Source: RGIG8767 sp045531685
GTDB taxonomy: Bacteria > Bacillota > Clostridia > Lachnospirales > Lachnospiraceae
DNA length: 33,766 nt
Assembly: GCA_045531685.1 (NCBI GenBank)
Contig: JAZSEL010000100.1
Span: 1 to 33,766 of the forward strand
Direction: 5' to 3'
Shown: positions 15,142 to 22,847 of the stretch, piece after piece
How the letters are laid out: every line of letters starts with the position of its first letter
How positions within the stretch are numbered: position 1 is the first letter of the stretch
Made by a program: the position numbers and the translations under genes
The notes under the pieces: model-generated
Told to the model about the DNA's origin: nothing
Database searches by the model: none
Seen by the model: the letters and a program-made list of their open reading frames with translations, nothing else

Positions 15142-16080
15142 ATGGCAAGTGTAAGTTTGTTAAAAATTATTGACAAGATGAAGTTGGAGAATCTGACACC
15201 GGAGATTGATCTTTCGGGAATTAAGATTACACAGCCGGATATTAACAGACCGGCTCTGCAGTTAGCGGGATATTTTGAACATTATGAAGCGTCCCGTTTG
15301 CAGATTATCGGATTCGTAGAATATACCTATATGGAAGGACTTTCTGCAAAGAGAAAGGAAGAGGTATATAATAAGCTGTTATCCTATCCGATTCCTGTTA
15401 TTATCTTTTGCCGGGAGCTGTATCCGGATGAAACGTTTAAGAAACTGGCGTTGGAAAAAGGTGTTCCGTTGCTGATGACTAAAAAAGCGACTTCGGCATT
15501 TACTGCAGAGATTATCCGTTGGCTCAATGTCCAGCTTGCTCCGTGTATTTCCGTGCATGGGGTATTGGTAGACTGTTATGGTGAAGGTGTTTTGATTACC
15601 GGTGAAAGTGGTATCGGTAAATCGGAGTGTGCATTAGAGCTTGTAAGACGTGGACATCGTCTGGTTACGGATGACGTAGTTGAGATCCGTAAGGTAAGTG
15701 ATGATACCTTAATTGGTTCTGCCCCAAGTATTACCAAGCATTTTATTGAGATGCGTGGTGTGGGCATTATTGATGTTAAGAATTTGTACGGTGTTTCCAG
15801 TGTTAAAGAGACACAGGGCATTGACCTTGTAATCCATTTGGAAGACTGGAGCAAGGATAAAGAATATGACCGTCTCGGTTTGGAAGAAGAGTACACAGAA
15901 TACCTTGGTAATAAGGTTGTATGTCACAAGATTCCGGTCCGTCCGGGTCGAAATGTTGCTGTCATTTGTGAAACAGCAGCAATTAATCACCGTCAGAAGA
16001 AGATGGGTTATAATGCCGCACAGGAATTATATAAACGAGTTCAGGCTTCTCTTTCTAAGAGAAGGGACGAAGAAGAATAA
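15142..16080 (+). CDS. hprK: HPr kinase/phosphorylase
   Basis: A 312-residue bifunctional enzyme that phosphorylates Ser46 of HPr (and Crh) with ATP and reverses the reaction with phosphate, the sensor of carbon catabolite repression in Firmicutes. Walker A GESGIGKS is at residues 154-161. The family signature follows: VTDDVVEIRKVSDDTLIGSA and IEMRGVGIIDVKNLYG. The N-terminal domain is of normal length. Open frame extends to 15064, but ATG 15142 has AAAGGA six bases before it and matches the family N-terminus (MASVSLLKIIDKMKLENL). A possible target with an intact Ser46 is encoded 4 kb downstream in the same gene run (19921-20175). Confidence 0.96.
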   Translation: MASVSLLKIIDKMKLENLTPEIDLSGIKITQPDINRPALQLAGYFEHYEASRLQIIGFVEYTYMEGLSAKRKEEVYNKLLSYPIPVIIFCRELYPDETFKKLALEKGVPLLMTKKATSAFTAEIIRWLNVQLAPCISVHGVLVDCYGEGVLITGESGIGKSECALELVRRGHRLVTDDVVEIRKVSDDTLIGSAPSITKHFIEMRGVGIIDVKNLYGVSSVKETQGIDLVIHLEDWSKDKEYDRLGLEEEYTEYLGNKVVCHKIPVRPGRNVAVICETAAINHRQKKMGYNAAQELYKRVQASLSKRRDEEE

Positions 16081-16098
16081 AGGGAGATAAAGAGTACA

Positions 16099-17043
16099 AT
16101 GGGAAAATACGTATTTGGTGTAGACGTAGGCGGAACTACAGTTAAGTTAGGATTATTTGATGCAGAAGGAAATGTAAAGGATAAATGGGAGATTCCGACC
16201 AGAACTATGGACAACGGTGCCAACATTATTCCGGATATTGCAGAAAGCATACTTGCTAAGATGCAGGCAGACGGAATCAATAAAGAAGATGTTGTGGGAA
16301 TCGGAATGGGAGTTCCGGGACCGGTTAAGGCAGACGGAACGGTTATTAAGGCAGTTAATCTGGGCTGGGATGTTTTCAATCCGAACACACAGATCAGTGA
16401 GTTGGTTGGTGTACCGGCTAAGACAGGTAATGATGCCAATGTTGCAGCATTAGGTGAAATGTGGAAGGGCGGCGGCCAGGGTCATTTGGATATGGTTGCT
16501 GTTACCTTAGGAACCGGTGTTGGCGGCGGTATCATTTTAGGCGGCCGGATTGTAGCGGGCTCCAATGGTGCCGGCGGAGAAATCGGACATATTCATTTAG
16601 AGGATAATGAAGAAGAAGCATGCGGTTGTAAGGGACATGGCTGTTTAGAGCAGTACGCATCCGCAACCGGTATTGTAAGACTTGCAAAACGTGCTCTTGC
16701 AGCCGGCGATGAGGCGAGTGTTCTCCGTGATGGCGAAGTGACTGCAAAAAGTGTTTGGGATGCAGTAAAGGACGGAGATGCATTGGCAATCCGTGTGGCT
16801 CATCAGTATGGTGAGTACTTAGGAAAAGGTCTTGCAGCAGTGGCAGCAGTGGTGAATCCGGAGATTTTTGTTATTGGAGGCGGTGTTTCCAAGGCAGGTA
16901 CGGTTGTTATCGACTACATGAAGCCATATTTTGAAAAATATGCATTCCATGGAACCACAAATGCAGAGTTTGCGCTTGCGACCTTGGGAAATGATGCCGG
17001 TATTTACGGAGCAGCCAAATTAGTATTGGATGCAAATAAATAA
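16099..17043 (+). CDS. glcK: ROK family glucokinase
   Basis: A 314-residue ROK sugar kinase, most likely glucokinase (glucose + ATP to glucose-6-phosphate). The phosphate-1 motif is GVDVGGTTVKLGLFD, followed by GIGMGVPGPV and the ATP-binding TLGTGVGGGIILGG. The ROK signature is GEIGHIHLED plus the zinc-binding CGCKGHGCLE, typical of Gram-positive GlcK. It lies 18 bases after hprK, so glycolytic entry and catabolite control genes are co-directional and probably co-transcribed. The SD is the weak GGGAG near 16082. Confidence 0.93.
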   Translation: MGKYVFGVDVGGTTVKLGLFDAEGNVKDKWEIPTRTMDNGANIIPDIAESILAKMQADGINKEDVVGIGMGVPGPVKADGTVIKAVNLGWDVFNPNTQISELVGVPAKTGNDANVAALGEMWKGGGQGHLDMVAVTLGTGVGGGIILGGRIVAGSNGAGGEIGHIHLEDNEEEACGCKGHGCLEQYASATGIVRLAKRALAAGDEASVLRDGEVTAKSVWDAVKDGDALAIRVAHQYGEYLGKGLAAVAAVVNPEIFVIGGGVSKAGTVVIDYMKPYFEKYAFHGTTNAEFALATLGNDAGIYGAAKLVLDANK

Positions 17044-17048
17044 GTGTT

Positions 17049-17067
17049 GGGGAATCCGTATTTCCCC
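17049..17067 (+). terminator. Hairpin after glcK (weak terminator or processing site)
   Basis: GGGGAA (17049-17054) pairs with TTCCCC (17062-17067). No T tract follows (GGGTATATTTGG), so complete termination is unlikely and murB may be partly read through. Confidence 0.35.
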
Positions 17068-17156
17068 GGGTATATTTGGATTTGAACTGTCATACAGTAT
17101 TAGTAATCCGGGATTGGGATGAAAGCATTGTTATCCGGTTTGAAAGGTTGATTGTT

Positions 17157-18071
17157 ATGATGGATAAATCTTTTCTTAAAGAAATAGGAGCATTTGCAGG
17201 GCAGGGGGCTCTTTTAACAGAAGAGCTTCTAAGCAGCCATACCACGTTCCGCGTGGGAGGAAAAGCAGATGCTTTTCTTTCTGTTCAGAATGAAGAACAG
17301 ATAATACAGACAATAAAGGTGTGTGAGAAATACCGGGTTCCGTTTTTTATTCTTGGAAACGGAAGCAATTTATTAGTGTCGGATGAGGGATACCGTGGTC
17401 TGGTCATTGCCATTGGAAATGACATGGCAGAGATTACCGTAGAGGGGGATTCCGTTACCGCGCAAGCAGGAGCTCTTCTTAGCAATGTGTCGCGTGTGGC
17501 AGCAAAGAACAGTCTTTCCGGCATGGAATTTGCATCAGGAATTCCGGGAACTATCGGAGGGGCCATTGTTATGAATGCAGGCGCCTATGATGGAGAAATG
17601 AAAAATATTGTGACACAGGTTAGGGCGTTAACACGGGATGGTAATGTGTTAACTTTGTCAGGTGAAGAAATGGAATTTGGATACCGCATGAGCCGGGTAA
17701 AAAAGGAAGGGCTCATTGTACTATCCGTTACTATGCTTCTTGAAAAAAAAGAACAGGAAGTAATTTATGAGAAAATGAATGATTTTTCCCAAAGAAGAAG
17801 GGAAAAGCAGCCTCTTGAGTATCCGAGTGCGGGTTCTACCTTTAAACGGCCGGAAGGAATGTTTGCAGGGAAACTTATTATGGATGCGGGCCTCAGAGGG
17901 TATTCTGTTGGGGATGCTCAGGTATCGGAGAAGCATTGTGGATTTGTTATTAACAAAGGCAATGCCACTGCAAAGGAAGTACGGTCAGTAATCCGGGATG
18001 TTCAGGAAAAGGTAAAAGAAGCGTTTGGCGTGGAACTGGAGACAGAAGTGATTTTTGTAGGAGACTTTTAG
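17157..18071 (+). CDS. murB: UDP-N-acetylenolpyruvoylglucosamine reductase
   Basis: A 304-residue flavoenzyme that reduces UDP-GlcNAc-enolpyruvate to UDP-MurNAc in the second committed step of peptidoglycan synthesis. FAD-binding region: TTFRVGGKADAFLSVQ and PFFILGNGSNLLVSDEGYRG; then GIPGTIGGAIVMNAGAYDGE; the catalytic Ser is in PSAGSTFKRPEG and the late Glu in ELETEVIFVG. The start is either ATG 17157 or 17160; AAAGG (17143-17147) better fits 17157. The stop codon directly abuts the start of rapZ, indicating an operon. Confidence 0.95.
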   Translation: MMDKSFLKEIGAFAGQGALLTEELLSSHTTFRVGGKADAFLSVQNEEQIIQTIKVCEKYRVPFFILGNGSNLLVSDEGYRGLVIAIGNDMAEITVEGDSVTAQAGALLSNVSRVAAKNSLSGMEFASGIPGTIGGAIVMNAGAYDGEMKNIVTQVRALTRDGNVLTLSGEEMEFGYRMSRVKKEGLIVLSVTMLLEKKEQEVIYEKMNDFSQRRREKQPLEYPSAGSTFKRPEGMFAGKLIMDAGLRGYSVGDAQVSEKHCGFVINKGNATAKEVRSVIRDVQEKVKEAFGVELETEVIFVGDF

Positions 18072-18932
18072 ATGAGATTTGTTATAGTGACCGGTATGAG
18101 CGGTGGCGGGAAAAGTACAGCACTGAAGCTTTTGGAAGATGCAGGATTTTATTGTGTGGATAACCTGCCGGTACCGTTAATCGAAAAATTCATTGAGTTG
18201 ATTGAGACTCCGAATACAGAGATTCAGAAGGTCGCATTGGGTCTGGATGTAAGAACGGACCAGAATTTTGAAGCTACTTATATGAGTTTAAAGCAGCTTC
18301 GGGAAAAGGGCTACCTTTTCGAGATTTTGTTTATGGACTCTAATGACAGCACGTTAATCAAACGGTATAAAGAAACCCGAAGAAAACATCCGCTTGCTTT
18401 GGGAGAAGGAGAACGCTTGGAAGACGGCATCCGCAAAGAGAGGGAAGTGCTTCGTAAGATAAAGGAGCAGTCGGATTATATTCTGGATTCCTCCAAATTG
18501 CTTACAAGAGAATTGAAAGCAGAACTGGATCGCATTTTCCTTGCCAATGAAGAATTTAACAGTCTGATGGTGAGTGTGATGTCTTTCGGATTTAAACACG
18601 GAATCCCTCAGGACGCGGATTTGGTATTTGATGTCCGGTTTTTACCGAACCCGTTTTATCTGGAAGAGTTAAAACATTTGACGGGGAATGACAAGCCGGT
18701 ACAGGACTATGTAATGCAGAGTCCGGAAGCAGAGGGATTTTTGCAGAAGTTATTGGAGATGTTAGAATTTTTACTTCCGGGATATGTAAAGGAAGGGAAA
18801 TATCAGTTGGTAATTGCCATTGGTTGTACCGGTGGACAACACCGTTCGGTTACACTTGCCAATGAGTTGTATAGCCGGATGAAGAACAAGGGTAATTATG
18901 GTTTGAATATCAAGCATAGGGATATTCGTTAG
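18072..18932 (+). CDS. rapZ: RNase adapter RapZ / YvcJ family nucleotide-binding protein
   Basis: A 286-residue P-loop protein of the RapZ/YvcJ family. Walker A is GMSGGGKSTA near the N-terminus, CVDNLPVPLIEKF and GLDVRTDQNF follow, and the C-terminal domain carries GCTGGQHRSV, the family hallmark. In E. coli RapZ controls GlmS via small RNA; in Bacillus YvcJ hydrolyses nucleotides and affects competence. The function here is inferred from family only. ATG starts immediately after the murB stop, with GGAG inside the end of murB as SD. whiA follows 18 bases downstream; yvcK, which separates the two in Bacillus, is missing. Confidence 0.94.
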   Translation: MRFVIVTGMSGGGKSTALKLLEDAGFYCVDNLPVPLIEKFIELIETPNTEIQKVALGLDVRTDQNFEATYMSLKQLREKGYLFEILFMDSNDSTLIKRYKETRRKHPLALGEGERLEDGIRKEREVLRKIKEQSDYILDSSKLLTRELKAELDRIFLANEEFNSLMVSVMSFGFKHGIPQDADLVFDVRFLPNPFYLEELKHLTGNDKPVQDYVMQSPEAEGFLQKLLEMLEFLLPGYVKEGKYQLVIAIGCTGGQHRSVTLANELYSRMKNKGNYGLNIKHRDIR

Positions 18933-18950
18933 TTTTGTGGAGGATACTAA

Positions 18951-19892
18951 ATGTCTTTTTCTGGAAACGTAAAGGACGAGCTGGCGGGACATATGCCGGG
19001 AGCAAGGCATTGCCAAATTGCAGAATTGGCCGCCATTTTACAGTTTTGTGCACGGATTGTAAAAACACAATCCGGAAAAGATGCGTTGGAAATTAACGCA
19101 GAAAATGAAACTGTGTTGAAAAAATGCTTTACTTTATTGCGGAAAACATTTAATATAGAGACGTCGGCTATAAAAAGTGACGAAAATATAGGTACTAAAT
19201 TAGGGCATTCTGCTATATTGCTGGATGATCCGGATATAATTTGGAATATTTTTCAAACTTTGAAGCTGATAGGAGAAGATGGAGTTTTCTATGGATTTCA
19301 GGAGCCTCTTCATCCGTTATTAATTAAAAATTCCTGTTGTAGAAGAGCATATCTGAGAGGTGCTTTCTTATGTGCAGGTTCCATGAGTGACCCGGCAAAG
19401 GGATATCATCTGGAGTTGGTTACGGATAATGAGCGTAAGGCGTTTCAGATTCAATACCTAATCCGTGAATTTGAACTGGATGCTAAGGTAATCCGTAGAA
19501 AAAAGTATTTTGTAGTGTATTTAAAAGAAGGTTCCAATATTGTGGACTTTTTGAATATATGTGAAGCGCATGTATCTCTAATGCAGTTTGAAAATGAACG
19601 GATTGTAAAGGAGATGCGTAATTCCATTAACCGGCGCGTTAATTGCGAGACAGCCAATATTTCCAAGACGGTAAATGCGGCTGCCAAGCAGATTTCTGAC
19701 ATAGAGAAAATTCGGGACAGAATAGGTTTTTCCAATCTGCCGGAGAATTTACGTGAGATGGCAATTGTCCGCATAGAGCATCCGGACGCAAGCTTGAAAG
19801 AGCTTGGCCAATACCTTGTGCCGCCTGTAGGAAAAAGCGGTGTTAATCATAGATTAAGGAAACTTAGCGAGATAGCAGATGACATAGTGTAG
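18951..19892 (+). CDS. whiA: DNA-binding protein WhiA
   Basis: A 313-residue WhiA with the N-terminal degenerate LAGLIDADG homing-endonuclease fold (SFSGNVKDELAGH, then RRAYLRGAFLCAGSMSDPAKG and YHLELVTDNE) and a C-terminal helix-turn-helix (LKELGQYLVPPVGKSGVNHR). WhiA controls sporulation and division genes in Streptomyces and affects division and chromosome segregation in Bacillus; its role in Clostridia is not settled. SD GGAGG precedes ATG 18951. It is part of the rapZ-whiA-HPr order known from Bacillus (yvcJ-yvcK-yvcL-crh). Confidence 0.95.
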   Translation: MSFSGNVKDELAGHMPGARHCQIAELAAILQFCARIVKTQSGKDALEINAENETVLKKCFTLLRKTFNIETSAIKSDENIGTKLGHSAILLDDPDIIWNIFQTLKLIGEDGVFYGFQEPLHPLLIKNSCCRRAYLRGAFLCAGSMSDPAKGYHLELVTDNERKAFQIQYLIREFELDAKVIRRKKYFVVYLKEGSNIVDFLNICEAHVSLMQFENERIVKEMRNSINRRVNCETANISKTVNAAAKQISDIEKIRDRIGFSNLPENLREMAIVRIEHPDASLKELGQYLVPPVGKSGVNHRLRKLSEIADDIV

Positions 19893-19920
19893 AGTTTGTG
19901 AGTGAAAAGAGGAGGAAAAA

Positions 19921-20175
19921 ATGATCAGTAAAGAAATCACAATTCGTCTTGAAAACGGTTTAGAAGCTAGACCGGTAGCAATGTTGGTTCAGGTAGCAAG
20001 CAAGTTTGACAGTTCTGTATATTTAGAAGCCGGTGAGAAAAAGGTAAATGCAAAGAGTATCATGGGCATGATGAGTCTTGGTCTGGATACAGGAGAAAAG
20101 GTAACTGTTATTGTTGACGGTGCAGACGAAGCAGCAGCTTTAGAAGATATTGAAAGATATTTAAGTGGTAAATAA
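19921..20175 (+). CDS. Crh-like HPr-domain protein (Glu15, Ser46)
   Basis: An 84-residue complete HPr fold: MISKEITIRLENGLEARPVA at the N-terminus and KVNAKSIMGMMSLGL in the middle. In a PTS phosphocarrier residue 15 is the His that accepts phosphate from enzyme I (GLHARP); here it is Glu15 (codon GAA). Ser46, the HPr kinase target, and the surrounding helix are intact. This is the logic of Bacillus Crh, which has Gln15 and serves only as a CcpA co-regulator. The gene is also in the crh position, directly after whiA, and hprK is in the same cluster. I infer a regulatory, non-PTS protein; Glu could mimic phospho-His. SD GAGGAGG precedes the ATG. Many annotation pipelines would call it ptsH. 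Confidence 0.85.
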   Translation: MISKEITIRLENGLEARPVAMLVQVASKFDSSVYLEAGEKKVNAKSIMGMMSLGLDTGEKVTVIVDGADEAAALEDIERYLSGK

Positions 20176-20207
20176 AAACCTGTATGTAACGGTAGGTGTA
20201 ATGCAAG

Positions 20208-20340
20208 CCGGAAAATGACATTAGAATAAAAATTTTTAATACAAATAAAATAAGTCCCCTTTGTGAGCCTTAGGAACGTCAGCCACAAAGGGGACTTATT
20301 TTATTATATCATTAGAAAATGGCTATTGGTCATTTTCAGG
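20208..20340. repeat. Palindromic element, copy 1 (with bidirectional terminator core)
   Basis: The core is a perfect 22-bp stem (20244-20265 with 20284-20305) and an 18-base loop, with A/T-rich ends that act as a terminator in both directions between the convergent Crh-like and aldolase genes. Outer arms GAAAATGAC (20211-20219) and GGTCATTTTC (20329-20338) make a second nested inverted repeat. The same element is found inverted at 22379-22515. Confidence 0.85.
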
Positions 20341-20346
20341 CGTATA

Positions 20347-21282
20347 TTATGCCTTTCCGTTACTGCCCAATACATTAACAATCTTGTGGGCAACAAGGTC
20401 TTTAACATTCTGACGTCCAACCTTTAAGTATTCTCTAGGGTCAAATGCTGCAGGATTCTGTGTTAATACCTGACGGATACCTGCTGTCATGGCTAAGCGG
20501 AGGTCAGAGTCGATATTAATCTTACATACAGCAGATTTAGCTGCCTGACGAAGCATATCTTCCGGAATACCGATAGCGTCTGCAAGGTTACCGCCATTTT
20601 CCTGGATAATCTTAACATATTCCTGAGAAACGCTGGATGCACCATGAAGAACGATAGGGAAGTTTGGAAGTCTCTTTTCGATTTCAGCTAAAATGTCAAA
20701 ACGAAGCTGAGGCTTCTGGCCCGGTTTGAATTTGAATGCACCGTGGCTGGTTCCGATAGCGATGGCTAATGAGTCAACGCCTGTGCGGGAAACAAATTCT
20801 TCTACTTCATCCGGCTGTGTAAATGCTGCATCTGCATCCGCAACCTTTACGTCATCTTCAATACCGGCTAATTTACCAAGTTCGCCTTCTACAACAACTC
20901 CCTTGTCGTGAGCGTATTCTACTACACGTTTTGTAAGGGCAATATTGTCTTCAAAAGAGTGATGGGAACCATCAATCATAACGGAAGTAAATCCGCCGTC
21001 AATACATGCCTTACAGATTTCGAAATCTGCGCCATGGTCTAAGTGAAGGGCAATTGGAATATCATTTTCAAGCAATGCAGCTTCTACCAATTTAACAAGA
21101 TAGTTGTGATTTGCATACTTTCTTGCGCCTGCGGATACCTGAAGGATTAACGGAGATTTGAGTTCTCCCGCAGCTTCTGTAATACCCTGCACGATTTCCA
21201 TGTTGTTTACGTTGAAAGCACCGATTGCATAGCCACCGTCGTAAGCCTTCTTAAACATTTCGGTTGTTGTTACTAATGCCAT
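20347..21282 (-). CDS. fba: Class II fructose-bisphosphate aldolase (first paralogue)
   Basis: A 311-residue zinc-dependent aldolase that splits fructose-1,6-bisphosphate to DHAP and glyceraldehyde-3-phosphate. Zn-binding and catalytic segments: LHLDHGADFE (HxDH), VVVEGELGKLAGIEDD, AIGTSHGAFKFKPG, VLHGASSVSQ and CKINIDSDLR. The segment ENGGNLADAIGIPEDML between the HGAS and KINIDSD motifs is an insertion relative to the second aldolase at 21510. ATG 21282 has AAGGAGAG as SD. It is divergent from the second aldolase gene, with its own promoter. Tagatose-bisphosphate or other keto-sugar phosphates are possible alternative substrates. Confidence 0.93.
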   Translation of the reverse strand: MALVTTTEMFKKAYDGGYAIGAFNVNNMEIVQGITEAAGELKSPLILQVSAGARKYANHNYLVKLVEAALLENDIPIALHLDHGADFEICKACIDGGFTSVMIDGSHHSFEDNIALTKRVVEYAHDKGVVVEGELGKLAGIEDDVKVADADAAFTQPDEVEEFVSRTGVDSLAIAIGTSHGAFKFKPGQKPQLRFDILAEIEKRLPNFPIVLHGASSVSQEYVKIIQENGGNLADAIGIPEDMLRQAAKSAVCKINIDSDLRLAMTAGIRQVLTQNPAAFDPREYLKVGRQNVKDLVAHKIVNVLGSNGKA

Positions 21283-21338
21283 AATACGTCTCTCCTTTTC
21301 TTTTTTATATAAAAATTGTATTTCTATACATACAAAAA

Positions 21339-21367
21339 AGTATAGCAGTTGGAACTTGTTTTTTCAA
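21339..21367 (-). promoter_or_regulatory. Putative sigma-A promoter of the first aldolase gene
   Basis: On the minus strand TTGAAA (21367-21362) and TATACT (21344-21339) are separated by 17 bases. The leader to ATG 21282 would be about 50 bases. Confidence 0.75.
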
Positions 21368-21438
21368 TGTAGAGATAGGGGTTATGGAGGAAAAAACCTA
21401 AGAAAATGCATATATATAAGGAAAATTTGCTTTTTAGG

Positions 21439-21467
21439 TTTCTTTTTTTAAAAACATGGGTTATAAT
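21439..21467 (+). promoter_or_regulatory. Putative promoter of the second aldolase gene
   Basis: A consensus TATAAT (21462-21467) has a weak -35, TTTCTT (21439-21444), at 17 bases, within an A/T-rich upstream region that could act as an UP element. Confidence 0.55.
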
Positions 21468-21509
21468 GGGTGACGGAAAAATATATCTAGACAGACGGAG
21501 GATTTAGAA

Positions 21510-22373
21510 ATGTTAGTTTCAGCAACAGAAATGCTTCAAAAAGCAAAAGCTGGCCACTATGCAGTAGGACAGTTCAACATTAATAACTTAGAGTGGACAA
21601 AAGCGATTTTACTTACAGCACAGGAAAACAACTCTCCTGTAATCTTAGGTGTATCTGAAGGTGCCGGTAAGTACATGGGCGGATATGATGTGATCGTTGG
21701 TATGGTTAACGGTTTAATCAAAGACCAGAACATCACAGTTCCTGTAGCTCTTCACTTAGATCACGGTTCTTATGACCACTGCTACAAATGTATCGAAGCT
21801 GGTTTCTCATCAGTTATGTTCGACGGTTCTCACTACTCAATCGAAGAAAACGTTGAAAAGACAAAAGAAATCGTAGCTGCAGCTCACGCGAAGGGAATCT
21901 CTGTAGAAGCAGAAGTTGGTTCTATCGGTGGAGAAGAAGATGGTGTTGTAGGTATGGGCGAATGCGCTAACCCTGATGAATGTAAGATGGTAGCTGACTT
22001 AGGAATCGATTTCCTTGCAGCAGGTATCGGTAACATCCACGGCAAATATCCGGAAAACTGGGCTGGTTTACAGTTCGACGTATTAGATGCTATTCAGCAG
22101 AAGACAGGAGATATGCCATTAGTTCTTCACGGTGGTACAGGTATCCCTACAGAAATGATCCAGAAAGCAATCTCTTTAGGTGTTGCTAAGATTAACGTTA
22201 ATACAGAATGTCAGTTAGCTTTCGCAGCTGCTACACGTAAGTATATCGAAGAAGGAAAGGACTTAGTTGGTAAGGGATTTGACCCACGTAAAGTTCTTGC
22301 TCCTGGTTTCGAAGCAATCAAAGCTACTGTTAAAGAAAAAATGGAAATCTTTGGTTCTATCAACAAGGCGTAA
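21510..22373 (+). CDS. fba: Class II fructose-bisphosphate aldolase (second paralogue)
   Basis: A 287-residue class II aldolase of the Bacillus FbaA length. Motifs: LHLDHGSYDHCYKCIEAGFS (HxDH zinc site), VEAEVGSIGGEEDG, GIGNIHGKYPENW, LVLHGGTGIP and AKINVNTECQ. Codon use is strongly biased to AAC, CAC, TTC, ATC and GCT, like rpsF and unlike the first aldolase, suggesting this is the highly expressed glycolytic enzyme. SD GGAGG precedes ATG 21510. The last ~10 codons and stop lie in the outer arm of a large palindrome shared with the region to 22547. Confidence 0.95.
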   Translation: MLVSATEMLQKAKAGHYAVGQFNINNLEWTKAILLTAQENNSPVILGVSEGAGKYMGGYDVIVGMVNGLIKDQNITVPVALHLDHGSYDHCYKCIEAGFSSVMFDGSHYSIEENVEKTKEIVAAAHAKGISVEAEVGSIGGEEDGVVGMGECANPDECKMVADLGIDFLAAGIGNIHGKYPENWAGLQFDVLDAIQQKTGDMPLVLHGGTGIPTEMIQKAISLGVAKINVNTECQLAFAAATRKYIEEGKDLVGKGFDPRKVLAPGFEAIKATVKEKMEIFGSINKA

Positions 22374-22547
22374 TAAGAGTCAGAAAAATGACTATGTAGT
22401 TACTTTCTGATAACACAATAAAATAAGTCCCCTTTGTGGCTGACGTTCCTAAGGATCACAAAGGGGACTTATTTTATTTTTGTTAAAAATTATTTCTATA
22501 TGTCATTTTTCTGACTCTTATTATGTTCATTTGCAGAACCAAAGATT
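22346..22547. repeat. Palindrome of about 200 bp spanning the end of the second aldolase gene
   Basis: Outer arms: AATCTTTGGTTCT (22346-22358) has an exact inverse copy at 22535-22547; after a non-matching gap of 11-12 bases, a perfect 22-base inverted repeat follows (22371-22392 with 22502-22523); the inner core is the 62-base hairpin 22417-22478. The right arm, read on the minus strand, encodes IFGSANEH..., similar to the aldolase end IFGSINKA, so it carries a duplicate of the gene's 3' end in inverted orientation. Confidence 0.8.
22379..22515. repeat. Palindromic element, copy 2 (with terminator core)
   Basis: Core arms 22417-22438 and 22457-22478 form a perfect 22-bp stem with an 18-base loop. 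The 62-base core equals the reverse complement of copy 1 (20244-20305) at 61 of 62 positions. Similarity to copy 1 continues into the flanks up to the outer GTCATTTTT-type arms. It terminates the second aldolase transcript. Confidence 0.85.
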
Positions 22548-22582
22548 GTGTAAATAGAGGAATTTTCCCCTGAAAAGGGAGG

Positions 22583-22616
22583 ATGCCAAGCAAACTCTGT
22601 TTGCTTGGCATTTATT
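22583..22616 (+). terminator. Second hairpin downstream of the aldolase gene
   Basis: ATGCCAAGCAAAC (22583-22595) pairs perfectly with GTTTGCTTGGCAT (22599-22611), followed by TTATTA. The region from here to 22785 contains no gene, RNA or repeat that I can recognise. Confidence 0.6.
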
Positions 22617-22785
22617 ATGAAAAAGTTATTATTAACACTTTGTGAATGTCTTGTTTGTTTATCTTATGTTTGTAGTATACATAACAAAAATGGATAAACA
22701 ATGTGTACTGCGTGAAGTTTCTTTTAATTAAATGTGAACAAAAAATGAACAGTAATTTTAGCACTTTAACACAACGGAGTAGTAC

Positions 22786-22829
22786 AAAAGCCCTATATAA
22801 TGCCAATCGACAGCATTATATAGGGCTTT
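22786..22829 (-). terminator. Terminator of the cyclophilin gene
   Basis: AAAGCCCTATATAATGC (22787-22803) and GCATTATATAGGGCTTT (22813-22829) form a 17-bp perfect stem; on the minus strand it is followed by TTTTG. It lies directly after the cyclophilin stop codon. Confidence 0.85.
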
Positions 22830-22847
22830 GTGGATGAATTTGAAAAC

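Noticed and set aside
18951..19892. WhiA read as a homing endonuclease
   Set aside because: The LAGLIDADG-like fold is a normal, catalytically degenerate part of WhiA, and the C-terminal HTH and gene context confirm WhiA.
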